This document shows, piece after piece, positions 23,666 through 34,920 of a DNA stretch of 64,000 bases (within the stretch, counting starts at the first letter, position 1; each line of letters opens with the position of its first letter). Position numbers and translations under genes: made by a program. The notes under the pieces are model-generated. The model searched no databases, was not told where the DNA came from, and worked only from the letters and a program-made list of their open reading frames with translations. The DNA comes from Phoronis australis. Taxonomy: Eukaryota > Phoronida > Phoronidae. The stretch spans positions 1,231,957 to 1,295,956 of the forward strand of contig NMRA01000030.1 in the NCBI GenBank assembly GCA_002633005.1, given 5' to 3'.

Positions 23666-24075
23666 CTATGTTGCCCAAGTGACCCACAATATGAAGTAAA
23701 GAGCACAAAGCCACACACTCGGCCACTACCCAATGGGCGAAAAGACGGTTTTCCTCGGTGAAGACCATGAAAGGACGAAACCTGGTTTCGCCCAGTTTGG
23801 CTAGACAGTACCTCAACGTGGGCAGCACAAGAAAGGCACAGTTGAAGTTCAGGCACATTCCAAAGGAATTTGCGCATATCGCCCAACCGTTTTCCTCGCC
23901 GTAATATACAATGGTAGCAATTAAGAGGACAATGTTCGTAAACGTAAAAGAACCAAAGAATATGACGTTACTGGGATTATTCCGAAGTTTGTGATATACA
24001 CGCATTTTCCACGCCGGATGTTTCACCTCACAAATTTCTGCGTTGTTTTCTGTCCAAGATCTCTCGTTCGTAATA
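23666..24075 (-). CDS. NOX5: NOX5-like NADPH oxidase, ferric-reductase core exon
   Basis: This 410-bp exon encodes the first helices of the membrane core. Visible are SFTFTNIVLLIATIVYY (helix), GMCLNFNCAFLVLPTLRYCL (the N-F-N-C helix signature of NOX enzymes) and FAHWVVAECVALCSLLHIVGH. In the last segment the histidine of FAH and that of LLH are 14 residues apart, the spacing expected of the third-helix haem ligands. Borders: acceptor TGTTGTTTTAG before TATTACG, and a strong donor GTAAGT after AACATAG. The final G joins GA of the next exon to make glycine. The loop GETRFRPFMVFTEENRLF replaces the shorter P-x-D-x-N-x-x-F loop of relatives. Confidence 0.92.
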
Positions 24076-24629
24076 CTAAAACAACAGGGTAGAGCAACAT
24101 GAAGACATATTTTTATATTTATATTGGGAATTTTCATTTGTCCGATACTTTTAGCAATTTGTATTATTTAGAATCACGGAAAGTAAATTGGTGCAATGTG
24201 TCTCTACATTTAAGCATGTCTTATGCTTTGGTATGGAGACCCAGCCTGTAAATTGGAAACTTTTAATTTAACTTTCTGCTTAGAAAAATATCTCTTTCTT
24301 TAACCCATTATGTCTAATTAACCCTTTTTGTCCAGTTTGACCAATTATGTTCATTTTGACCCATTATGCCCATTTTTACTAATGTTTTGTCAACCAATTT
24401 TCACTCATGAAGTGTGTTTTCATGTATTAGTTTATTGTTAAAATAATAATTTATAAAGGTGGGTTGGAACTGCTCTTAACTAAACTTTGATAAATTATAC
24501 TCAAGTGTCCATATTCGCCTTTTTGGAAAGAATTTCAAATGTTATATTAGTTTTGATCCCCTCAGATTACTGTTAAAAATTGCGTGAAGGTGGATTGCAA
24601 AAACATATTTATCAAGACATGAAAAATGT

Positions 24630-25713
24630 TAAACAAATGCCTCATGTCGCACTAGTTGGAAAACCAACTCGTACGTAAAAGACTCGAAGCACTTCGTGTC
24701 AATGTTGTCATCAGTCAGCATTGCACCAAATGACACCATGGTGAGCTTTGATGTCGAAAGCCTATTCACAAGTGTACCAACATCAGAGGTTCTCCCATTA
24801 CTCAGGTCAAAATTAGAACATGACCACAAGCCATCAGAGGATGTAAACGTCCCAATAGACTCCATTCTGGAATTAGTGACATTCTGTGTCAATACCACCT
24901 ACTTCCAATACCAAAACAAGTTCTACGAGCAGCCACAAGGAATGGCAATGGGTTCACCACTATCACCAGTCTTAGCTAACTTGTACATGGAGTGCTTCGA
25001 ACAAACAGCTCTCAGGTCAGCTAACAGACCCCCGAAGATGTGGAAACGATACGTTGACGACACATTCACAATATTCAGCCAAGACTCAGAAAATCCATCG
25101 AGTTCCTTGACCATCTGAACAGCATAGCGCCTACAATTAGATTCACAATGGAAGAAGAGACAAATAACAGCCTCCCTTTCCTGGACGTACTAGTGACTCG
25201 TGCTGAGGGACAGTTAACAACATCAGTCTACAACAAGAAGACCCACACCGGACGATACCTTGACTTCAACTCCAACCACACCAAAGGAGTCAAGAAGGGT
25301 GTAATCAAATGCCTTGCATCAAGATCAAAAGAAATCTGCAGTGATACACTGGGTCGGTGACTGACAAAAGTCAAACCAAGAACTGACATGGGCGAAAAGA
25401 AAATGTCATCTATGAAATCCCATGTGAATATGGTGAATCATATATCGGTGAAACAATAAGACCACTGGATACGCAAATTGCTGAACAAAAGAGGTGTTCT
25501 AGAGAGGGTAATACCTCATCAGGAGTAGCAAAACACATGTGGTCGAAACAACACAACATCCAGTGGGATAACATCCGAATACTTGACAGTGAAACAGGTT
25601 GGACCAAGAGAAAGATCAAGGAAGCCATGTACATGAAAGTAGAAGGCAATGTCTTCAGTCAGCCGTACAAACAACCACGTGACACCTGGCTCAGTCTACT
25701 CAGGAAGGTTTAA
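24630..25713 (+). pseudogene. Penelope-like retroelement: RT plus GIY-YIG endonuclease
   Basis: Reverse-transcriptase motifs run in order: NSYVKDSKHFV, MVSFDVESLFTSVP (first catalytic Asp), QGMAMGSPLSPVLANLYME and KRYVDDTFTIF (catalytic DD). A frameshift near 25,105 is followed by NNSLPFLDVLVTR. A second break leads into the endonuclease, VIYEIPCEYGESYIGETIR, then AKHMWSKQHNIQWDN and RKIKEAMYMK, which contain the GIY-YIG-type signature and conserved Arg, His and Glu. The 5' part and much of the region between RT and endonuclease are missing. It stands antisense in a NOX5-like intron. Confidence 0.9.
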
Positions 25714-25743
25714 GTAAAATTAAATTCCCTCTAAGTAATTGGA

Positions 25744-25826
25744 TGACTCCGTGGTGTAGTGGCTAAGGTGCTGGACTCGAATTATCTGTAGTTTCAAAGG
25801 TCGTGGGTTAAAATCCTGTCCAGAAC
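25744..25826 (+). pseudogene. tRNA-Ser-like sequence downstream of the Penelope-like element
   Basis: GTGGTGTAGTGGCTAAGGTG resembles a D-arm and A box. GCTGGACTCGAA contains a CGA anticodon in the context found in serine tRNAs. GTGGGTTAAAATCCTG matches a degraded B box. A long variable region also fits tRNA-Ser. The acceptor ends do not pair well, so it is a tRNA-derived fragment and not a working gene. Confidence 0.6.
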
Positions 25827-25880
25827 AAAAAATGAGAGTACCACATATCCGTGCTCGTTATTCTAAGAACGCGGGAACAC

Positions 25881-25920
25881 CTGGCGATGGCCGGAGAATA
25901 GACCGACCGAAACGTCGTAA
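25881..25920 (+). ncRNA. Degenerate hammerhead-ribozyme-like motif
   Basis: CTGGCGA (consensus CTGATGA, two differences) is followed by GGCCGG, a loop, CCGACC (pairs with one mismatch), then GAAA and CGTC. This is the order of the hammerhead core. Penelope-like elements are known to carry hammerhead motifs in their terminal regions, and a Penelope-like coding remnant ends 170 bp upstream. The core changes suggest an inactive relic. Confidence 0.4.
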
Positions 25921-25929
25921 CAGTGTAAG

Positions 25930-26495
25930 TAGTCTAGAGTTCGGTGTAAATAGACCGCGATTTTAATAGTAGGGTAATTAAAACTTTATCGGCAATGGCC
26001 ACAGGTCTGATTTTGGGAAGTACAATCCTTATGCTAGAAATAGTGCCTAGAATCACCTGCATGCATCATGGTTTTCAACCTTAAAAATAGCAATTTTAAA
26101 GTCAAAGTTTCGTATTGTTGACAATCATGATAACAGTAAATCCAATACAATTCATGGTGCGAACAAGTTTCAATAAAAGTAACCCTAAGTACAACCTGGT
26201 TATATGAGATGGAAATTAGAAAACTTAGACCTTTGACCACAAAAATATTCTTTTCCTTTAATTTAAAGCTACTGAACTTCATACACATATCTATAGGGCC
26301 TTTCATACTAACATCGACGCGTCAATGTTTTTGGGAGTTACTGTCAGTATGAACGCTTAAACTTTGGTCCTGGATGGAAGTTAACAGCGCCAGTTAACTT
26401 CACAATAGACAGGTGGATTTATGTGCTTAGCGTCAACGCTGCGGCGCAGTATAATCAACTTCGGTCCTATCAAAGTTATTGCCAGGGGCCAGTTA
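25930..26495. other. Intronic DNA without recognised features
   Basis: Between the Penelope-like remnant and the LINE. No exon or repeat recognised. Confidence 0.4.
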
Positions 26496-27655
26496 TCATT
26501 TTTTAATGTTTATTACGAAATCTTCAGAATACAATGAATATATTTAACCCAGAAAGCGCCAAGAGGCATTAGATCTGGGTTAAAAAATACAAAGAAGACT
26601 ATATACAATTATTATACACCAATACATAAATTAAAAAATGATGTTAAGATTACAATGATACATGATTACGAATGTAAATAATTCATTTTCATACACAAGT
26701 CACAAGTATACAATAATATCGATTCACACAAAGAGATTTATTGTTATAAAGAAATTCTGATACTATTTCAAATAAAATCTTATTTTCATTTGGGTTGAGT
26801 TCTTGATATCCATATAGAAAAAATTAATTTTGTTGTACAATTTCAGAATTTCTAGAATATTTTTGTAGACATTGGTGTATTGTTCGAGTGTCTCGAAAAG
26901 CTTTACCCTCCGCTCCTTGCATACGTCACAAGAAAAAAAAACATGAGGATATGTCTGGGCGTCTCCACAGGAACACAGAGGCGAAATATTATTAAAATTA
27001 TGTCTAAATTTCTCGTTGTTTAGGATTACACCGCATTTTGATCTGTATAAGGTTATTTCATAGTTGTGAGGAAGTTGAAATGATATCAATGGGACTGGCA
27101 AGTCTTGAGAAGTGGTATGTATTTTAAAGTTATTTTTGAGAATGACGATTGAAGTGGTTTCTTTTATTTTGGGTGGTAAGGAATTCCAGTTGTCAATACA
27201 AGTTAATATCGTTGATCTCCTGAAAGCTTGGCTGATGGAATATGGAATAGTGTGCATATTACTTTGTCGCAGTCCTGGTCTCGTGTTTGGTCTTTTGTAG
27301 GAGTAAAAAAGAGGATTTTGTTAGAGTAATTGTTTATGTTGGTTAAGACTTTGAATGTATAAATGGACATTTGGAGTTTACGACGGGTTTCTAGTTTGCT
27401 CCAGTGGCGACTATTTACAACCTTGGTTGTGTTGGACCCTTTGTATGCCCCTGTTATGGCTAAAGCTGCTTGGTATTGTAGTCTTTTTAATTGAAGAAGT
27501 ATGCCAGCGTTTGCCGATTGGTAGATTATGTCACAGTAATATAGATGTGGAAGTACAAAAGACTTGAACAGAGTTTCAAGATGCATGGAGTTGAGATGAC
27601 GAGAGATAATTCTAAATGGATTAATTAGTTTTTGTACTTTGGGAATAGAAATGAT
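26496..27655 (-). pseudogene. 5'-truncated LINE (jockey/CR1-like) fragment
   Basis: The minus strand encodes the C-terminal end of a non-LTR retrotransposon polymerase: FKSFVLPHLYYCDIIYQSA, LKRLQYQAALAITGAYKGS, then DNWNSLPPKIKE. A zinc-binding-like tail follows (CSCGDAQTYPHVFFSCDVC). Two overlapping frames show one frameshift near 27,230. After the stop come about 270 bp of 3' untranslated sequence with AATAAA and an A-rich end near 26,500. The catalytic palm is absent, typical of 5' truncation. It has the same orientation as the NOX5-like gene. Confidence 0.8.
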
Positions 27656-27659
27656 ATCA

Positions 27660-28680
27660 ACAAATTAAATGTTACAATTGTCGTCGAAGCACCATATCAA
27701 GACGAACTTGTCCAATCGTCGTCTAGTTCCCTATCAATGTGCTCTTAACAGCCAAGAAAGGTTTTTACAATTAAATGTTTAAAAAATGAACGACAATACT
27801 CTATAGTCACCAAATTTGAATTGTAATTATTGCCAGCGACAAATTATACTATTACTTCAATGTTTGAATGGAATCACGTGAAACGATGTAGATGTTCTTA
27901 TTACTGCCGGTTGAATCGTAATAGCGCTATTGTTATTATCATTATTTCTCAGTACCACTCGAGTTCCAAGTGTTGCGCAGTTAATTGCTTTTCCTTACAA
28001 ATAGCACTAAGGGGTTCAAGGATCCCTCTTCGTTGCAAAGAATAGTTACAATATGATTGATGAAGCGTGCGAACTTAGTGAAGACCGGGAGATGAACAAA
28101 AGAGTGGGTGTTGTTGAGGGTCTGAAATTGTTGTAATCGGCAGACCAGTGGGGTCACGTGCGATAAGACTTGATTATAGGTAGACACACTAATGTAACCA
28201 GTGGTATTGTACTGCAGCGCCAAACACGAAATTGTTGGCGACCGAGAGAGGGACGGAGTGAGAGGTAACCACGAAGCATTTGGTAATGAACAGTGTGACT
28301 AAATGCCAATTTGAGACGAGTTTGAACCGACAGAACGCAGGCTTTTTGCAAAAAACAAAGATGGCAAGAAATTGTTTCTCCCTCTCCGTGACCACGCAAG
28401 TGAGTCAGCACTGGGTGACATGCCAGTTGCCTTGTCAGTGTTGCCCCCTCACCATGATCACAGTAGATACTACCATCTTCGACATGCTTTTAAATTGTAC
28501 CTTGCACAGCACATCCGGTGTGCGGCCATAGGTAACCAAAAATGACTATTCAACCAAGTCAGTGACGTCATGAACAGAGTTACAATAGGCAACACCCACT
28601 GTTCATTTCATGTTGTTTCTGCCACTAATTTTTGCCGCCATCAGTTAACAAAATCTAACGAAACAAACAAAGCGGAAAAG
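27660..28680. other. Intronic DNA without recognised features
   Basis: An exon joining the EF-hand exon to the membrane core should exist between 28,688 and 24,075, because the reading phases of the two flanking exons do not match. I could not identify it here. Confidence 0.4.
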
Positions 28681-28687
28681 AAATTAC

Positions 28688-28896
28688 AAACTCAATTTTC
28701 AGATTCTCCATTCTAGCGGGATAGAGTCTGAGTTCTGCACACAGCGCCTCGTAGGAGACTTTCTCGCCCTCCGCACATGCGTCGTAGATACCCAGGGTCA
28801 TGTAGCTGAGGTCGTCTTCCTCCACGTTCACGTTGCTCTCTCTCATGCACGCAGACAACACTTCTCTCAGTTCTCTAAGGTTCAATTCACCTGTTC
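28688..28896 (-). CDS. NOX5: NOX5-like NADPH oxidase, EF-hand exon
   Basis: This exon encodes a calmodulin-like helix-loop-helix region that makes NOX5 calcium-responsive: GELNLRELREVLSACMRES, SYMTLGIYDACAEGEKVSYE, ALCAELRLYPARMENLKI. The E-L-R-x-V-L-x-x-C-x-R-E-S and P-x-x-M-E-N-L words are hallmarks of NOX5 rather than DUOX. The loop DACAEGEKVSYE lacks several acidic ligands of a standard EF loop, so calcium binding by this hand may be weak or lost. Acceptor CTCTCGTCAG is good; the donor (GTAATT after GAGTTT) is weak, so the right-hand coding end is approximate. Earlier EF-hand exons were not found upstream. Confidence 0.85.
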
Positions 28897-28899
28897 CTG

Positions 28900-31080
28900 A
28901 CGAGAGACGGAGAATATTTTCAAATTTTCTACCTTTGAGGTATGCGCAGCCCAAGCGTAGCCCCGTTTAAGCCGATTGAACGTCGTACAATTAGTCAGAA
29001 GGGTTGAAACTTTACGTCGTTAACAGTCTTTTACAGCTGAAGATAAATTGGAAGGTGGGAATTTTGCCCACTTGTACTGGTAAAACAGAGCCGTTCTCAC
29101 TTGGGCCCTCAGTGTTTAATCGGACTGTAAGCCTAGACTGAGCTCCATAGACATGGAGAATCTTTCAAATAAACTTAGTGCGCCTGTAATGCATTGGCTA
29201 CAGTCACGTGGCAAGGTGGGCGTTCACCGAGAATGTTTACTTTGGCAACAATCGTTTCGCTCGTAACCAAACGCAGTGTGTAGCCTTTGCAATAACGTGC
29301 CCACGGTCGTCTTGTCAAAACCAGACTCATGGACTTAAATTAGTTACCTATGCTGGCCTTTTCCTTGCTATAGGAACATGTCGATTTATGTATTGCAACT
29401 CTCATCTTCGAATTTCTGGGAGGTGACACTGAGGACATCAGAATCAGAAGGCAGATACTCCGCTAAACGAGAGTTCACCTGTCCTACCAGGCGTCTTGCA
29501 AAAATCTTATTAAGCATTAAGTCAAACTTATTAGCATAATATTTATGAACAAAACTCTATTATTGTATCCAGTAAAAAACGATCGTCATTGGCGATCAGA
29601 GACTAACAGCAAGTTAAGTCATTATAGAAACGCATAAGTACAAACGCCTAGTTTTTCAAATTAGCCTGCAGGAGCATAAAGTTACGACGAAAAGTGCATT
29701 GTATGGAAATGGCGGAACCTAATTTGCGTAATTAGGTTTTTGGAGTTGCAATTTTTTAGTTTGGATACGTGATGCAATGCTCAAGAACTATTTATATGAA
29801 GTGTACTGGAGAGGCATTTTACCATTTTAAATAGTACATGCCATGTTGGGATTTCTACTACAAAGATGCACATGAATTTGACAAGTTGGCCGCCATTTTG
29901 TTTACGCTAAGTAGATGCTAAAAAATTTAAAATTTGGCTTGGAAATAAAATTTTCCATATGATTGTTTTAAAAAGTCTGGTCCCCAGCTTTTACTAAAAA
30001 TGCTTCTAGAGCCTGGAAATTCGCGTCTAGACTATTACAGTCTTCTGTTCCCACGGTAAGAACAGGAGCCAAACGTTTGGGAGCTGTCGGGGGTGTCACT
30101 CCTCAATTATTGCCTATTTATTCAGAAAGAGAAAGCTGGGCAAAGATATTCATTAAAATGAGAATTCCTGTTTGGACACTTTCACAAACTTGGTAATAAA
30201 ATACTTCTTACTACTGATCAGCAGAGAGAACTGACACGCTTACAAAAACTGCCTCTGCTCATATATGGGCAATGGACGAATAAATGATTTGTTTTCTGTT
30301 GACAAATTAAAACACCATGATTTCTGAAAGTATATCTGATAATTTTGTTCACAGAAAAATAGACATAAAGCAAAACACAAAGCTCAAGAAGTGCATATAG
30401 TAGCTAGGGTCTTGGCTTTGTTATGCTGCAATGCAACAGTGTGAGTTAGATACAGCTGGAAATGAAACCGCGCTATCAAAAGAAATTTTTGGGTGCCTGT
30501 AAAATGGTAACACACATTTTACCTATGCAATAACTGGATCAACTGCCATAGAAGGGAAGAAGCCAAACACGGATGATGAAAATTGGTATCATGAAATTTA
30601 TTTGAGCTTAGAGTTACAGCATTGATACAGGATTGTTACAGGATTGTTACAGGATTGTTGCATTTCTGCGTTTTAAGCAAATTGGTGCATGACTGTTTTA
30701 CTTACCTTGAAATGTATTTTCAAACTTTTCATAAGATTTCTATCAGAACACAATGAAAGACACGTTCAATGGTAATTAGGTCAAGACAGCTTTAAGAAAA
30801 TTTCGTACTGGAATGAATCAAGTTAGCGGCGGTAAATCGTTCTGTTGAAGTAATCCACTGAGATGATGTGTAATTAGGATATCCACCTCGCCGAATTAAC
30901 AAATTAAAACATATGTTCCAACTTCAAAGTACGAAACAAAACAATGGTTTTCAAAGATGGTTCTGCTTGGGGCTTTAAAGGGACGTAATCGGTCTTTGGG
31001 CCAAAAAGCTTTTTAAGGATTATTGTTGGATTCTGGGATAGAATTCTTGAAGATACTAGCAATGACAAAACGTATATAGA
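28900..31080. other. Unassigned DNA upstream of the EF-hand exon
   Basis: No exon, promoter element or named repeat identified. The 5' part of the NOX5-like gene should lie in this direction, but its first exons are short and not recognisable by eye. Confidence 0.4.
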
Positions 31081-31104
31081 GAATCCTACACTAGTCTCAA
31101 GTTT

Positions 31105-31179
31105 ATGACATGGGCAAAACCTCTTGGAAATAAGCCTCGGGATTTTGACGAAATTTCCAAGAGGTTTTGCCCATGTCAT
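31105..31179. repeat. Perfect 27-bp inverted repeat (hairpin)
   Basis: Arms 31,105-31,131 (starting ATGACATGGGCAAAACC) and 31,153-31,179 are exact complements around a 21-base loop. The symmetry continues imperfectly outward for about 20 bp (CCTACACT on the left, AGTGTAGG on the right), giving a stem close to 47 bp. No promoter or coding sequence is attached. Confidence 0.9.
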
Positions 31180-31422
31180 CAATCTGTGACGAGTGTAGGA
31201 TTTTTTTTCACATGAACCGTCAAAACGATGTTTTTTGCCAAAAAAATCGACTTGTCTAGAACTTTCAACCACATAACGCAACTTTTGTAAAAACACGCTT
31301 GCGCAATACAAATTTAAGGAATCCAGTTACTTTTTGTTAATAGTTTTATTTTAAGCTTAGCAATTGTAAATTGCACTCAGCTTTCGTAGCAAATATTCAA
31401 GTTAGAACCTAATAAATAGTTT

Positions 31423-33942
31423 TTGAAGCGGTGGTTGGGGGTGGCAAATGCACACCCTGCAATGAGTTCAATTTTATTTAGTTAAGGTCTTAAACTTTCG
31501 ACTTACGATTTGTGAATTTTAACCACTAATCTAGTTAAAAACTCAACAAGCAATTTATTGTCATTTAAATTCTGAGAAGATTTTGTGTGTCACTTTGTAG
31601 AGGTGTCCGACATTCATCAGCATCCTTGAGACTTATTTCAGATAGACAAAAAATCGCTCAGTACACTTTGATATTTGAGGATCCGACGATAGATCGAATT
31701 TTCAAATGTCAGCCTATAACTAAGTTCAGTTAAGCATCGTAATTTCTTACAAGATGAGCTCCTAATTGTCAAAAAATCCTCTATCAATCATTTGATTTTC
31801 GTAGATACATAAACATATAAATTAAAGTCCAAGAATCGATTCCATGAACAAAGTGTTTACCTAAATTTAATGATCAAATTCTTCTTTGAACTCCTGTTTG
31901 TGAGGTTAAACGACAAATCTCATACCTAAGCAAACAAGCAATGAATTTATCGTCATTGAACTTTTGAGTATATTTTTGGGAACTGTACGAATTTGATCAG
32001 TGTATTTGACAGGTATTTTAGATAGGTAAACATCGTCTAAGTGTACTTTACTGTTTGGGGGTCGGATTATATAGAGTTTTTCCAACTTCAAGTTGCGACT
32101 AAGCATGCGCTCGCCCAAGAGGGCGAAGCGGGAAAAAAGTCCGCCTCAGAGGAACAAAATCTCAGAAAAAAGCAGAAAACGATATAAAAGTCCAATAAAA
32201 AGTCAGGAACCTACCAAAATTCGGCAAATACACAATTCATACCTCTGAATCATAGTAAAAGTCCACATTCCCAAAAATTCGAGCCCTACATTTTTTAGGC
32301 TGGGTACGTGCATGCTAAGTTCTTTGAAGCATCATCAATTCTAACAAGATTAGATTCCAATTGTCAAAACTAATCTATGAATCTGTCAATTTTCTTAGAT
32401 ACATAAACATCTAAAACAGAAATATGAAAACGAAATGTTATAAGCAATTTTCGCAGGCACGCTTGCAGATTTTTGACTGTTAACCGGTGGGAACATGAGA
32501 GACGGGGCATTCGTATTTAGTAAAGTACATCAGTTTTTGGCCATAATACAATCTACAAACGGAAAATCGCCGCACCAATGAAAAATTTCAAACTAATTCT
32601 GATGATATCCACTGAACAGATAAAACGTCGAATCAATAGAAACTTTTTCGTTTTGTCGTGACTGTCCGTTTTTTGATTCGGATTTAGCTGTATTGTTGCT
32701 CATTTCAGATGTAATATACCTATAGCGGTTCATGATTTAAAGTTGAACTCTAAAAAAACGCTGAAATTTTTGTTTATGATTGCAAGTACTTCGAATATCC
32801 CCATTCGACATGTACATGATCATCACAAATTGTAGCTCCGACTGTCTTTTCGACATTTGCAAATTCCTTGCGAACAACTCCTAGTAACGATCTTCAAAAA
32901 TACTATTCTTATGATACTGTGACAAAAAGTACCATTATTTTATAACCAAACACCGGAAATAATCCTTTTGTGTTATTCATAAATAATGGTCATCCCGTTC
33001 TTCAAAATTATACCTTTTCGATGGCAGTTATCCCCTAATTGTATTTTTTACATTTTTGTTTATTTGAGTCGAATGTCTTAAGACTGTTGTGCTTCGCACG
33101 AATGTTTTGTGTTTTTGATGAATTTGGAATCTTAACTTCTCCTTGTGAATATTTGGCAGTGTCGGATTTACATGTCTAGCGGGACAAAAGGCAATTCCCC
33201 CGAACCGCCCGCCTAGAGAGGGTCCTGTCTGAAGAAGGACACCTTAATGTAAAAGGCTAAACATCATTAAGCTTGGAAAAGAGTGATAGTTCATTCCATC
33301 GTCGATGGGCCCTGCAAAAAGTGACCTATGCAAGCCGTTTGTACGATTTCACAAAAACGGGAAAATATAGGAAATCGATTCAAACATTCGACCTTCTCTC
33401 AGTGAGCGGTCCCTTAAGAATCTGTCAATGAAAACACAAAAAGGGTGGCTACTTGAATGTCGTCAATGGCCCCCTTCAAGGGCTGGGCCCTTAAATATGA
33501 AAAGACCTATATTTTCAAAGATCAGGAAATGCACAGCAATTGGTATTATCTGTCAGATCAACAATTGTTCTCAAGCAATAATAGAATTTTGAAAAAAACA
33601 CACGAAAAAATAGAGCGACAGTTGTCGCCGTTATCCCTTGCCCGAGAGAGCTTCTGGAAAAACATAGTTTTACCTTCGACAAATTGTTTTATTGGATTTA
33701 CAATTTTCTCAATTTTTCGAAATACATGTATGAATAGTGCACGTTTTCAAGAGTGTTAGGCGACTTATGCTGCAAAAACGTAAACCCGGCCTAACAACAA
33801 TATTCTGACAAGGGCCATAGTAAACCATGCACTGTTATTGAGTAGTAAAATGTTCTCTAATCCGTATTCGCAGTCTTTGACGGTTTAACTCTGACGCCTT
33901 TAAAATTTAGGGTGTGCATTTGCCGCCCCCAACCACCGCTTC
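31423..33942. repeat. Inverted repeat pair 2.5 kb apart
   Basis: AGCGGTGGTTGGGGGTGGCA with AATGCACACCC near 31,423-31,457 is nearly the complement of 33,907-33,942. These may be the ends of a decayed DNA transposon. The interior shows two diverged direct copies (about 31,490-31,800 and 31,890-32,370) and no recognised gene. Confidence 0.4.
32113..32320 (+). repeat. Dispersed repeat, copy 1
   Basis: Shares GTCCGCCTCAGAG, the ACAAAAAGTCC-type run, ATTCGAGCCC and TTTTAGGCTG with 63,700-63,915 in the same orientation. No coding potential; family unknown. Confidence 0.55.
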
Positions 33943-34199
33943 CTACGCCCCTGATACCCCCATTGTGGCTGACAGTGAAACTTTAAAAATTGCTGGGCTT
34001 CTCGCCATTATGCACAGATACGTGTAACATTAATGAAAAATGTAAGGGAACACGGCTTTTCTCGGACTGCGATGATGATGTTTTGCGTTTGATGAACTTG
34101 ATCAGTGTGTCATCACTTTCGATATTTTCATTATTCACAGAAACTTAGCCATTTTTACAATATTGCATATATGTCTATCAAAATACCTTATCTTCATTC

Positions 34200-34920
34200 T
34201 CGGGGAACTTCCAATCCGAAATATATACAAAAAACGTACCGAGAGTGGCGTACATGAAGTAATATCCCACGAGACATTATTCCGCGAATCGACCGAGACC
34301 GAATTGTATTTATCCCATGCGCTTCGAATTCCTAAGTTTCTTACACTTTTCGCCAGATTTTTCAAATACTTCACCCAGACTGTCCACATGGCGGATCTCA
34401 TCCTACAGTATATGTATGTACTTGCGCGTTAGCTTGCAAGTTTTCTCTTGAAAAAGAAGCACTTATAAAAGTAACGATTTATTTCTTGAAAAGAGGTAGC
34501 AAAGATGAAAAAACGGCATCTGAGCACTGAATTTGTAACATCTCATGGAAATAGTTAAAAAACAACAATTTTTGGTATTTCAATTTCCTAAGAATCGGCG
34601 CCTGAGTTGCAGACGATATAGCATTCAGCAATTGAAAACTGAGAGAAAGTGTCTTATAATTAACAGTAATGTTCCAGATTTTACGGTTAGGGCCTGGTTG
34701 CATGTCGAGAGTTAGTTACACTGTTGTAACTGTATTAGTTTAAACTATATTCGGAAAGTTTGATGATCGAACCGGCTGAAGACGTCGAGTCGACATTGTC
34801 CTACCTTTTGAACTTTCCATGTCAGAGGTAGCTGTTGAAGTAGTGCGGAAGGTGAATACGGAAAATTCTATTACATTGGCCGTATTTCCCTCGACAGATT
34901 CAACGCGCGTGGGATAAATA
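34200..34920 (+). repeat. Segment D, copy 1 (repeated at 46.3 kb)
   Basis: Similar along about 700 bp to 46,255-46,985. Shared words are AACGTACCGAG, TTTATCCCATGCGCTTCG, ACTTGCGCGTTAG, GATCGAACCGGCT and CGACGTCGAGTCGA. The two copies flank the minisatellite with its nested elements. No gene is visible. Confidence 0.7.

Noticed and set aside
25744-25826. Functional tRNA-Ser gene
   Set aside because: The acceptor stem does not pair and the B box is degraded.
28154-28531. Overlapping open frames on both strands near 28.2-28.5 kb
   Set aside because: Mutually overlapping, without motifs, and inside the presumed NOX5-like intron.
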